A DNA stretch of 15,808 bases. It comes from Hamiltosporidium magnivora (Eukaryota > Microsporidia > Dubosqiidae). The translations under genes and the position numbers were made by a program. The DNA lies in NCBI GenBank assembly GCA_004325065.1, contig PITI01000257.1, positions 1 to 15,808 of the forward strand, in the 5' to 3' direction. This document shows positions 1 to 8,679 of the stretch, in pieces (position 1 is the stretch's first letter; each line of letters starts with the position of its first letter). The notes under the pieces were generated by a model, which saw nothing but the letters and a program-made list of their open reading frames with translations, did no database searches and had not been told where the DNA came from.

Positions 1-477
1 TAATACAAATTCAGATTTTCATCTACCAGAGTCAGTTGAGTACGCTGAAAATTTCATGTAAATCGCAAAGTACCCAGGAAAAAGCACCCATAAAAAAAAC
101 TTTATTACAGAGAAAGAAAATATTGAAGGTAAAAGAAAATCTTTTATACTTTCCAAAGATCTCCGTAAGAGTGTCTTTCGGCAAAGAAACTCACTAATCA
201 CAAAAAGAAGAACAAAATGAAATTATAAGTCGAATTTGGACTGAGCCGAATATATTCTTATGTGACTCGGCTAAAGAAGAACGAGTCTTTGGATGTTTGT
301 AAAGCAAAGCTTACGATCTATAAATAAAGACAATTTCGAAAAAAGAATCATATAATTGAGCTATTCCGAGGATAATTCAATTGTAATTTGATTATCCTGT
401 CAAATCCAAACCTGTGATTAATCGAAATGAAAGTGTAAGTTTTAAATTAACAATATGGAACAAATATTATTAAATGA
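1..477. other. AT-rich stretch without a recognisable gene
   Basis: I see no convincing reading frame here. The only minus-strand open frame of note (about 60 codons ending near 19) begins at a GTG and has no motif or start signal, so I do not call it. The one local structure is a pair of overlapping inverted repeats at 244-287, listed separately. Confidence 0.5.
244..287. repeat. two overlapping, mutually exclusive inverted repeats
   Basis: AGCCGA at 244-249 is the reverse complement of TCGGCT at 267-272. GACTCG at 264-269 is the reverse complement of CGAGTC at 282-287. The middle arm (264-272) is shared, so only one of the two 6-bp stems can form at a time. The arms are markedly richer in G+C than their surroundings. 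No gene lies immediately next to them, so a regulatory role is only a possibility and chance cannot be excluded. Confidence 0.3.
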
Positions 478-788
478 GGACATACAATGCGTAAATTTTT
501 TGTATCAAATATATTGAAGCAACATCTTTTAGCTTCACAAGTTGTAAATGCTTTTTATGCGCTATATTATCCAGAATGCAACCGAGGTTATGATATTTGT
601 AAGTTTTTTACCAGTTGAAACGCACGGACATATACGAATACCTCTATCATAATGTAAAAGTTAAATGTGAAGGAATAATACAGAACTTCTTAATTACACA
701 ACATACTCATATATTTTATATTAAATTTTTTGCGCAAAAATCCCTGGTTGTCTGCATAACACTAAAATGTCGCAAATTTACGAGTTAA
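478..788 (+). pseudogene. decayed coding fragment, family uncertain
   Basis: Two overlapping open stretches lie in different frames of the same strand. One runs 478-618 (ATG at 487, 43 residues from the ATG, containing HLLASQVVNAFYALYYPEC) and the other 603-788 (61 codons, containing LKRTDIYEYLYHNVKVKCEG). Joining them would need one frameshift. The residues look like protein rather than the Lys/Asn/Ile/Phe mix that random AT-rich DNA gives here. There is no start signal and no continuation either side. The spacing MRKF...ASQ(V)V...LY faintly resembles the integrase-like relic at 6839-7071, which would make this another mobile-element scrap, but that rests on very few residues. Confidence 0.3.
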
Positions 789-971
789 CGACAAAAAAGA
801 GACAAAAACATTCAACTGGATTAATAACACGAAGTATAATGGCGCAAAGGTAATTTGAGACTTAACATTTTGCAACAAGCAGAATTACAGATATTTTTTG
901 AATTTAATTTGAATATATAGGCTTGAAACGCCCCCAGGGTAAACTAGATTGATATAAAAAATCATATATAT

Positions 972-1256
972 TCAGTCAAGCATGAATTCGTCAAAATTAA
1001 AGCTAAGAAGTACCTTTCTGATTGCATCCTCAGATTTGTTTAAGAAATATAAAAATGAAAATAGTCTAGGATTAAATGCTAAAAAACCATGAACAGAAAG
1101 TTCAAAAAGGAAATCTACAGGAAAAAATTTGCATTTCCATTTCGTTACGATGTAAATAATCGTTGGGATGCATTCCAAAAAATACAAATATGGAAATAAT
1201 TTCAAATGAAGACTTTCTGTAACTGATTGCATAGGTTCATGGATGATCTTATCCAT
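972..1256 (-). CDS. hypothetical 94-residue protein with a CCC-type start motif
   Basis: I do not recognise this ORF. It starts at an ATG (1254-1256) and ends at TGA (972-974). The product is rich in Phe, Leu and Ile, with a hydrophobic stretch around residues 20-40 (FPYLYFLECIPTIIYIV), so a membrane segment is possible. Its best support is upstream: on the coding strand the bases before ATG read GTTAAGTGACACCCG, very like the GTTAACACCCAC before the LRR gene at 5784. The frame after the stop stays open for 28 and then about 39 codons between further stops, so it may be the remains of a longer gene. Against it: an open frame this long is expected roughly once by chance in this much AT-rich DNA, and the codon-phased opposite strand also looks partly protein-like. 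It could be a small real gene, a pseudogene or chance. Confidence 0.35.
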   Translation of the reverse strand: MDKIIHEPMQSVTESLHLKLFPYLYFLECIPTIIYIVTKWKCKFFPVDFLFELSVHGFLAFNPRLFSFLYFLNKSEDAIRKVLLSFNFDEFMLD

Positions 1257-1274
1257 CGGGTGTCACTTAACACA
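1257..1274 (-). promoter_or_regulatory. CCC-type motif before the 94-codon ORF
   Basis: The coding strand reads ...GTTAAGTGACACCCG directly before the ATG, with CCC at 1258-1260, one base from the start codon. CCC- or GGG-like motifs just upstream of the start codon are a described promoter feature of microsporidian genes. Here the motif is seen, and its function is inferred from that knowledge and from the matching motif at 5787-5789. Confidence 0.35.
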
Positions 1275-1745
1275 CCTAACTCTTAAACAAGAGAAGTACA
1301 AATTTCTTGTGGAAATATGACTAGATATTATCAAGGAAGAATCAGCAACAAATTATACGTCAGTAGGAACCGCTATTCTTATAGAAAAAGTTAGTTTGGA
1401 AAATATTTTAAAGTATAGAAACTAAAAAAAATATCAAGTTGGTGATCAGTCATTAAAATAAAAAAAATAACACCAAGAGTCAAAAAAACTTAGTCAATCA
1501 AAATTAATAAACATTCGTATAGCTAAAAACCTTTATGGGAAGTACTTAGACTCAAACCCATCAAATATCAGAGTTATGATGCGTTTACATAGTTCCGAAA
1601 TTATAAGATAATTTTCTTATAGAAATACAAAAAGCGCGTATTTATATTAGATATTAACTTAAAATGGGTTTTTATGGGTTTCAAGGCAAGCAAATATAGT
1701 ATATTGTAACTTTTATTTTCTCACAAAAGAGAAAATATTTATTAG
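1275..1745. other. AT-rich spacer, no gene seen
   Basis: There is no convincing frame. A plus-strand stretch around 1276-1390 is open for about 35 codons in the phase antisense to the 94-codon ORF. Short open pieces near 1690-1750 run into the pseudogene that follows. Neither has a start codon in a credible context. Confidence 0.4.
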
Positions 1746-2234
1746 GATCGCGACTTTAATGTAAAGAATATCAAAAAAGCATTATTTAGAATACAACATT
1801 TAATTTCTTGGGAAATCTATGATAAAAGAAAGATCACGAGAAATATTACTGAAAAAATCACCAATGGCGATTTATATAACGAAATAGAAAGCAGAGAGCT
1901 ATATTATGAGCAATATAATCCTGTAAATAATAGCTTAATGGTATTTCTAGTTTATCTGAATTGCTTAAAAGAGAGCATGGAACCAATTTATAGAGTGTCT
2001 TCTATTACATCAATATAGAAAATGTATTATTTGGTACGAAAGAAGAGTTCAATATTATGAAAATTCTAGAAAAACTTGGGCCAAAGTAACTAAATGTAAA
2101 AAAATGCTTGAATATGATTGTAATAGATCACATGATTTAGTGGTCCGTGGTTTAAATTTACTTTCGAACAAATGGATATTAGTCCAAGTCTTCAAAACAA
2201 ATTAAAGTTATACTACAAAATTCTTAATAAATAG
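1746..2234 (+). pseudogene. frameshifted pseudogene of unknown family
   Basis: Three overlapping open stretches follow one another on the plus strand: 1746-2018 (90 codons, no early ATG), 1969-2205 (79 codons) and 2136-2234 (about 32 codons). Stops are expected about every 11 codons in this DNA, so a 90- and a 79-codon frame overlapping on one strand points to a gene broken by small indels. The residues look like protein: the first frame ends around NPVNNSLMVFLVYLNCLK, and the second carries RKTWAKVTKCKKMLEYDC and DLVVRGLNLLSNKW. Read through about 1970-2018 they would give a product of roughly 165 residues, with the third frame as a possible altered C-terminus. I do not recognise a domain. 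The string SLMVF weakly recalls SIMYF at residues 256-260 of the LRR protein, too little to claim relationship. A retroelement gag or pol scrap is another possibility. Confidence 0.42.
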
Positions 2235-3261
2235 TATGCTGAAATAGGAGTAGATATCGGTTGAAAACATCACGAAATTTAAGATAATTAACTTATTTTA
2301 TATTTCTTCTGATTAAAACCATTTAAAATCACACTTACTGAGCGCAAAAGATATTTTTTTTTAGATTAGCTATGAATTATTGAAACGTAACACCAACAAA
2401 TCCTCTTATTTGCTAATAAATTTGGTTCTATATATTTGCAGTATTTAGATAATTATATGTGATCGCATGAGAAGCCATTGCATTTAAATGCATCAATTCT
2501 CATAAATACAGAGGCATATATTTAGTCGATAGTTATCAAAAAATAGTAATATCTTATCTTTTAATGTAACTAGAGAGTATGGGGTCAACAAAAATTGCAG
2601 CTAGAGCCGATAAAGTAATCAATATCGATTTTGTAAAGACCTACACTACACAATCAACCAATACATTAAATGCACATAAAATTCAAATAGCAATAAAGCG
2701 TAAGAAAATAAACATAAAATTTATTGATTCAAACGTAAATAAAAATGGAAATCAATGCATTTATTCGAAATAAAAAAATAGAATCGAAAAATATAGATTT
2801 TTTTCTAAAACATGAAAGGTATCAGAATAAAGCAAACCAAATCAAGAAAGAAAACCAACAGAATAAAATTAATTAATACTTAAAAAAAGAACTATATTGA
2901 AAATACAAGATTTGATATAACTATTACAAATTTTGCTAATTAAAAAAAGTTTTAAGCAACATAGTATTACATAATTATATTCTCTATCGTTTCTAATATT
3001 CTTCTAATCTTTTTTCAATTTTTTTACGATTAATTCTAATAACCATAAAATATTTTCAAATAAGAGCAAATGCCATATTCTATTGAATCTGCAAACATAT
3101 CATAGCAAATAATGCAAATTTAAAAAAAAAATTAATAAAAGCATTTAAATAAACAAATGTTTAAGTATTCTACATTTTTGAATTCTTATTTTTACACTCA
3201 TAAAAATTTTAGTGAAGATGAAAACTGAAACAATAGAAAAAGCAATAGAAATTATAGAACT
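2235..3261. other. AT-rich spacer downstream of the LRR gene
   Basis: Nothing here is supported as a gene. A 64-codon plus-strand frame at 2579-2773 has an ATG but is dominated by Lys, Asn and Ile, with no start motif and no family resemblance, so I treat it as chance. I found no AATAAA on the minus strand in the bases just after the LRR stop codon (down to about 3180). Confidence 0.45.
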
Positions 3262-5784
3262 TTAACTAATGCAAACCGACATATTTTCTACAATTGAAAT
3301 ACAATAATCTTCAAAGGCTCCGCTTAAAACTTCTATTATATAACAAGGTAATGCTTCCATAGATACAATTTCAATCCGTAAATTTTTTTCATAAATAATA
3401 TTGTTCCTTTGTAGGAATCGAACAGATTCGTCGAATACATAGCATGCAAGTCTAAATTTTTTTAACTTGGGAAAGGAAATTAATTTAAAGAAATCAATAA
3501 GATTAATTTCTATAGCCTCAACACAAAAGACATTTAAATTTTCTCTGAAAATAGCATCTTTCAAAATATCTGCATATTGAGAAACATTCAATGATTTTTT
3601 AAAGTCTATTGACAAATGTTTAAGCAATTTAAATTCGCACAGCTTTCTATAATTCTTTTCAGATAATTCCACACCGCATAAATCCAGATGAATCAAAGAA
3701 TCACAAATTCCACTATTGAGAATTTCATTTAACGCGTCATCTTTCAAATTAGTTTTCGAAAGATCAAGTTTAGTCAGTTTTCGAAACTTGATGACAAAGT
3801 TATCATCATCTGAACTAATTATGTTACCCGAAACGTTTAAATACTCTACAGTTTTAAATAAATTCAATTTATCTAATCCTACTAATGAAGCAGGGAGACT
3901 ATTTGCTATATTCAACTGAGATACTTGTTTGAAACCCCCCAATAAGTTCATAATTTCGATCGATATTATCTTTCCACTTATATCAAGACCTTGTACTGTA
4001 TCAAAAAGGTTGTGTAAACTAAAAAAAAATCTGAAGCAGCCTTCAAAAGAAACCTGGGATAAAACGAAAAACTTGACAGATTCTGCACTTCTTGCCACAT
4101 TCATAAAATACTCACTAGGTATGTATTTATTCGTTATTAGAGAAACCCAGTTTCTTTTTACATCAAATAAAGTCTGTTTAAAGAACCCTCTTGGTATGAA
4201 TTCAAAGGAACTGAAATTTAGTTTTTCAATACTATCTGCATTCAACAATAAACTTAATAATTCTACTGACAACTTGCTGAACGAGATATCCAGTGATCTT
4301 AAAGACTTTAAAATCTTGTAGTTCACCCTATCATTGTATTTTGTCTTCCGATTGAAATCGGTTCCCATTTCACATTTGTTCAAAACCAATGTTCTAATGC
4401 TCAAATACAGAATGGCAACAACATCTTGGTTGCTCAAAACTATTCCTTGCAATTTTAAAATTTCTAATGAAGGCTTTCTCGGAAATAAACTTGAAATTAT
4501 TTGAGGCTTTATAAATGAACAATCTGATATTTCAAAATATTTAAATGTGTTTTTTTTGAAAACAGAAACCAAGGAATCAAACGAAAACATAATACTCTTA
4601 AACCTAAAAAATGAAATTCTTTCTATATTAGTTGGACTTAGTAACTCAAAAAACATAGGAGATACAAGATGAAGAGATCCTCTTTCGACTTCAACTAATT
4701 TTTCAACGCCGAAATCACAAACGCGAGGAATTATAAGTGCTGCATATGTCATTTCGATTTTATTGAAATAGAAACCTGAAACTTCAATACAAGATAGAAT
4801 CCAATTGAAAATCAGCAGTTGTTCCCTATTGAATTTCTTTACTATGTATTCCACCGTAGATGCAGAAATATTCATAGCGACAAAAGACATATGGTCAATT
4901 CGTCTAAAGCCGCAATCGATCAACTGATTGGTTTTCTTAAACAATGAAATGTAAGAAAACTCTCTATGCAAACATGCATCTAAAGAGTCATCTAAAACTA
5001 GGAAAAAATACATTATAGAATGTTTTTTTGAATCCAAATATTTTGTTTTGTATTCTTTATAATCAGAAATTATTTTGTCAGAATCAGCGCCTAGAAATCC
5101 TGTTTTTAGTAGAAATGAATATAACCTATTTAAAAATACACTACTAATAGGATCTAACATCTCAATCATTCCTAAAAATTTGTAAAACAATTTATACGAC
5201 AACATATACGAATCCATGTCATCTTTTAGCGTTAAATAATTAACAAAAACACAAAATTCATTATATTTTACCTTTAAACGGTTTTCAAATATGAATGGAC
5301 GGTTATCTAAATTCAATGCCCTAAAATTATTTAGAACTCTGAATTTAACCTTCCATTTTGCAGAATAGTCAATTTCAAAACTATCTAAAGGCTCATGGTG
5401 ATACAAACTAATACCTAACGAACAATTAAAATCGTTCTCTGAATACAAAAAACTTTCATCTGATAAGTTATCCTCAAAATGATGTGTTCCAAGACAAATT
5501 TTAGATTTTTTACCGTCCTGACAGGATAGCCAATATTTTACTCCACTCAACTTTTTTCTTTCAAAAAACTTGTTCTTCCAAAAATCATTTAAAAACGCGA
5601 ATTGTAATGAACTTGGATCCATAACCGATGCACAACTATTTGTTCTTAAAAACAAAGTGGCAGTTATATACGTTAGAATAAAGATTCCAGGGATCCAGTG
5701 TTTGAAACATTTTCTTAAATCTAAATATATTTTCTTATTAGAGTAAAGTAATGAAGCAATACCGAAAACAACCAATGGATACAT
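3262..5784 (-). CDS. leucine-rich-repeat protein with N-terminal membrane segment
   Basis: Intact intronless gene for 840 residues. Residues 31-46 (IPGIFILTYITATLFL) form a hydrophobic segment flanked by basic residues (KKIYLDLRKCFKH before it, R47 after it), suggesting a signal anchor or uncleaved signal peptide; residues 1-14 are also hydrophobic. Residues 60-400 match no domain I know and contain scattered cysteines. From about 410 on there are irregular leucine-rich repeats of the LxxLxLxx(N/S/C)xxL type: LEILKLQGIVLS (440), IRTLVLNKCEM (463), LRSLDISFSKLS (495), IEKLNFSSF (519), VQGLDISGKIIS (597), VSQLNIANS (621), VEYLNVSGNIIS (646), LTKLDLSKTNLK (670), LIHLDLCGVELS (697), LKHLSIDFKK (720) and LKKFRLACYVF (774). 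LRR arcs bind other proteins; in microsporidia, large lineage-specific LRR families, some secreted, have been described, so a surface or host-facing role is plausible but inferred. The start is fixed by the first ATG, with a CCC motif 3 bases upstream and stops beyond. It has no operon partner. Confidence 0.9.
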   Translation of the reverse strand: MYPLVVFGIASLLYSNKKIYLDLRKCFKHWIPGIFILTYITATLFLRTNSCASVMDPSSLQFAFLNDFWKNKFFERKKLSGVKYWLSCQDGKKSKICLGTHHFEDNLSDESFLYSENDFNCSLGISLYHHEPLDSFEIDYSAKWKVKFRVLNNFRALNLDNRPFIFENRLKVKYNEFCVFVNYLTLKDDMDSYMLSYKLFYKFLGMIEMLDPISSVFLNRLYSFLLKTGFLGADSDKIISDYKEYKTKYLDSKKHSIMYFFLVLDDSLDACLHREFSYISLFKKTNQLIDCGFRRIDHMSFVAMNISASTVEYIVKKFNREQLLIFNWILSCIEVSGFYFNKIEMTYAALIIPRVCDFGVEKLVEVERGSLHLVSPMFFELLSPTNIERISFFRFKSIMFSFDSLVSVFKKNTFKYFEISDCSFIKPQIISSLFPRKPSLEILKLQGIVLSNQDVVAILYLSIRTLVLNKCEMGTDFNRKTKYNDRVNYKILKSLRSLDISFSKLSVELLSLLLNADSIEKLNFSSFEFIPRGFFKQTLFDVKRNWVSLITNKYIPSEYFMNVARSAESVKFFVLSQVSFEGCFRFFFSLHNLFDTVQGLDISGKIISIEIMNLLGGFKQVSQLNIANSLPASLVGLDKLNLFKTVEYLNVSGNIISSDDDNFVIKFRKLTKLDLSKTNLKDDALNEILNSGICDSLIHLDLCGVELSEKNYRKLCEFKLLKHLSIDFKKSLNVSQYADILKDAIFRENLNVFCVEAIEINLIDFFKLISFPKLKKFRLACYVFDESVRFLQRNNIIYEKNLRIEIVSMEALPCYIIEVLSGAFEDYCISIVENMSVCIS

Positions 5785-5796
5785 GTGGGTGTTAAC
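5785..5796 (-). promoter_or_regulatory. CCC-type start motif of the LRR gene
   Basis: On the coding strand the twelve bases before the ATG read GTTAACACCCAC, with CCC at 5787-5789. Upstream of this lies a T/A-rich tract. The position matches the start-proximal CCC motif known from microsporidian promoters and supports this ATG as the true start. Confidence 0.5.
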
Positions 5797-6838
5797 TTTT
5801 TTTAATTAAATATATTCTTTGAGTGTTTTATCTAATTTTTTGATCAGAAAAATATTTTTCTGATTAATTTTTAATTTATTATTATTAAAAAGAAAACCAG
5901 TCTAAAAAACGATCTTATAACGTTATAATATATAAATTATCCAGTGCTATATTACAAATATTTTATATTTTTAGAATCTCCCTCACATTATATTATAATG
6001 TTTATTTATACTTTAACATTGAAATTATAGTACAAAATTTTCTCAATATTGATATTCTACTTCATCGATTATTATTTTTATATTATTTGTTTCATCATAA
6101 TTTTTTTTACAATGAATTTTATTCTAGATACTTGCTAGATTTTTATTTCCATCAATGTTTTTTTTATAATATTATCGATCCTATTATTTTTCTTCGAAAT
6201 CGTTCGTTAGAAAAATGAATTTAATCGAAACGCTTGGTTTTATAAAGATATTTTAACAAAAAACAAAATTTTATGAGAATAAGATTGGAAATTTTGTTAT
6301 ATGGATTTTATATTTATGATAAAGACAAGTAAAATCACTACTGATATATCTTTTATATTTAAAATATACATAGCCTATTAAATATTACTATTAAGTGATG
6401 ATATAAAATGTATACATAAGACTGAAATATCTCTTAATGAAAGGAAATAGATTAAATTTCTTAATACAGCTTCTTCAGTATTTTTTTATAAAAGCACGCG
6501 ACAGATTTGATGAAAAAACCATTTCTGTCTGACAAAGAACGGAGGAGTAGAAACAATCAAAGAAGTTTCGTTCAAAAAAAAATATTTAATAAGAATTAGG
6601 ATTATATTTTTGGCAAATAATATTTTTAAGTGAACAATAAAAAAACTTTATTTTAAATATGTAGTTTACGTTTAAGTAAACAAAAAAAATTGTATAGTTC
6701 TGGTTATTATTGAAAATAATTAAAAAGTATTTCATAAAATAAAGATTAGAACCTTTAAAATAGCTTTTTATTTTGGTTTTCGAGCATAAAAACAAAATTG
6801 TGTTTCGAGGTATTTATATTGATATTTAAAGGTTTTTT
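5797..6838. other. AT-rich intergenic spacer
   Basis: The region is dominated by long A/T runs and contains no credible gene. A 69-codon minus-strand frame at 6586-6795 is low-complexity (Phe, Ile, Asn, Tyr, Lys). It lies just downstream of the integrase-like relic and might be its worn 3' continuation, but no motif shows this. The 5797-6100 part would hold any further promoter elements of the LRR gene; I see none beyond the CCC motif. Confidence 0.45.
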
Positions 6839-7071
6839 CTACAATGTGCTAAGCCATAGCAGTGCTTGGTATAAAGGAAATAACAATTTAATCATTTGAG
6901 AAGCGAAGCAATTATTTTCAAATTTCCTTTTAAATTTACGCATTATGAAAGCTATGCAGGTCTGTGTTTTTTTACACTGAAAACGATATCCGTCCTTCGG
7001 GCATATATCAAAGTAATACTTTAGCAAACTACTTTCATATAATATAGTTTCTTTAAGAATTCAGTTGAATT
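6839..7071 (-). pseudogene. possible integrase core or transposase relic
   Basis: Two overlapping frames: 7024-7071 (STEFLKKLYYMKVVC) and 6839-7060 (containing CPKDGYRFQCKKTQTC and CFASQMIKLLFPLYQALLW). In the retrotransposon reading, these fit the end of the integrase core, where DNGxEF is followed by a Gln/Cys-containing helix and then PQSNGxxExxxxxLxxxL. The competing reading is the N-terminal zinc ribbon of an ISXO2/IS1595 (Merlin) transposase, whose DGYxWxC motif is close to DGYRFQC; such elements are common in microsporidia. Order and strand relative to the RT relic favour integrase, but I cannot settle it. Confidence 0.45.
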
Positions 7072-7324
7072 TTACAGGAGATATTTTGAAAAATTCTTAA
7101 GAACAAAATGTTTGTTTAAAATACTTGTTCTATTGTTATTGATACGTAGCAATTATTTTAATGAGGCTTTTAATACGAAATTATAACAGAAAAAAAATGG
7201 TATGCACGAAATATACATTTCTTCCACTTGAAAAATACAATGAATTTTTTAGACGAACATTGGATCACTTTTTTTGAGAAATTTTTGGAAGTGTATAGGC
7301 TAATTTAAACTGGAAATCATATTA

Positions 7325-7480
7325 TAAGCTGATGTTAAAAGTCGAAATTGTAGCCAGAAATGTTTTTATTCCTGTGAATAATTTCATTTTATCACACACA
7401 TCGTAATCACAATTCCACCATGAGACCCACTTTAAATGATTAGAGCCGAGAAAACCCTTACAAAAGACTTTTTGATTAAT
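7325..7480 (-). pseudogene. possible integrase zinc-finger relic
   Basis: A 52-codon open stretch with three Trp and three Cys, unusual for random DNA at this AT content. It contains NHLKWVSWWNCDYDVCDKMK. The second half of the retroviral-type HHCC zinc finger usually reads YWPxM...VxxCxxCQxxK; here the Trp, the Cys pair and the following KMK are in the right order, though the Cys spacing is four residues rather than two. It lies on the same strand as, and downstream of, the RNase H piece, as expected. The first His pair is not evident. Confidence 0.35.
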
Positions 7481-8538
7481 TTAAAAATCATGATAGTAGT
7501 ATAGTAATATGCAATTCTTTGTGAAATGCAATGAAACATATTATAAAACATCTTAAAGCTATCCTTAATGACCTTAGATGCTCACATGAGCAAATGTATC
7601 TATGAAGTTAATAATACACAAAAAGACAATCAGGTATTTCTTTTGATCAAAAAGAGAAGTTTAGTCAAGACTAAATATATATGAAGGTTAGTAAATAGTA
7701 TAATTGAAAAGCATAGAAGAAACTGAAAACACATATAAATTATAATTCAATTTAAAACTGTGAATTGAGGTGTGAATCTATTAAGCTAAAAATATACAAA
7801 AAAGAGAACTTTAAATTTTGGAAGATCTGGCTTCAATGAGAATCACATTATAAAAAATAAAAATGAAACTTAATATGAAAGAATAAACTGGCAATAAATG
7901 AACCCACCAACAAAAGACGGTATAAATTCTGAGGCAGTAAAAGAACAATTTAATTTTTTTGTGATTACAGGGTCGATGTGGGCTGAAAATTTATTCTGTC
8001 AAAAAAATGACCAAAATCTGAAAATGAAATGCCAAGGTTAAATACTCTTGAAAATTGTTTTTTGATTCTTATAGCAAGTAACAAGCCGAAAAATAGTTTA
8101 TTATTTAAAAAAGTCATGACTTTTTTTGATTTATGTTTTTTCGACATATTAAAATCAATCTACTATTAATTCAGTTAAAATTTCCAAGAAATATTGCAAA
8201 GACATAATTTCTTGTATCAAATAATTCTAAGTTTGTTTAAATATATGGATAGTAAAATAATAATTTATATTTATGTTTCCCGACTTGTTCTTAAGAATAT
8301 AATGCATCAATAATAAAGACCACAATACAACGTATTGGGCTCATTTAATATGATGTATTTAAAACATAAACATTCCATATAGATCTGTAGCTTATATAAT
8401 TCGAAATCAATATTTTATTCTGGCAACTGAAAGCATCAAATAAAATATAATATACCAGATGAAAGATGATAATTTGTTTTATAGTTTATTTTGTTATGTA
8501 CGGATTTATAGTATAAAGCTAGTAACCCTGGAAAAAAG
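7481..8538. other. AT-rich interior of the retrotransposon relic
   Basis: I can identify no domain here, although the position is where most of RNase H and the linker to integrase would lie. A 60-codon minus-strand frame with an ATG (7965-8147) has no family resemblance. Two palindromes stand close together: TTTTGATCAAAA at 7641-7652 and TTTAGTC-AA-GACTAAA at 7660-7675. Confidence 0.35.
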
Positions 8539-8646
8539 TTATAAGTACATGAACAGAATCAAAATACAAATGATTTTTTGTTCATCTAAGAATTCTCGCC
8601 ATTCAAAATCTTTGTTATAATCCTGTCTTAATGGCACAAAAACAAA
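8539..8646 (-). pseudogene. RNase H domain start, retrotransposon relic
   Basis: A 35-codon open stretch reading PLRQDYNKDFEWREFLDEQ. Ty3/gypsy elements have, at the junction of RT and RNase H, a motif of the form VLxxPDxxKxFxLxTDAS; the DYNKDFEWR part fits this and lies directly downstream of the RT thumb relic. The TDAS catalytic part is not recognisable. The rest of RNase H is not visible in 7481-8538. Confidence 0.45.
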
Positions 8647-8679
8647 TTATTCTTATAGGAGAGAAGCTTAGAAATTTGA

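Noticed and set aside
1746..2234. ISXO2/Merlin transposase zinc ribbon
   Set aside because: An early reading of one frame (EKLGPK, then CKKMLEYDCNRS) suggested it, but the longer continuous 79-codon frame through the same bases is incompatible and shows no such domain.
2579..2773. 64-codon ATG frame on the plus strand
   Set aside because: Low-complexity Lys/Asn/Ile/Thr composition, no start motif, no family resemblance, and a length expected by chance.
3929..4321. 130-codon plus-strand open frame (and another at 3716-3919)
   Set aside because: Both lie wholly antisense to the intact LRR gene. They lack a CCC motif and are Lys/Asn/Leu/Ser-rich shadows of its codons.
7965..8147. 60-codon minus-strand ATG frame
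   Set aside because: No motif or start signal, and it lies inside the decayed retrotransposon region. Frames of this length are expected by chance.
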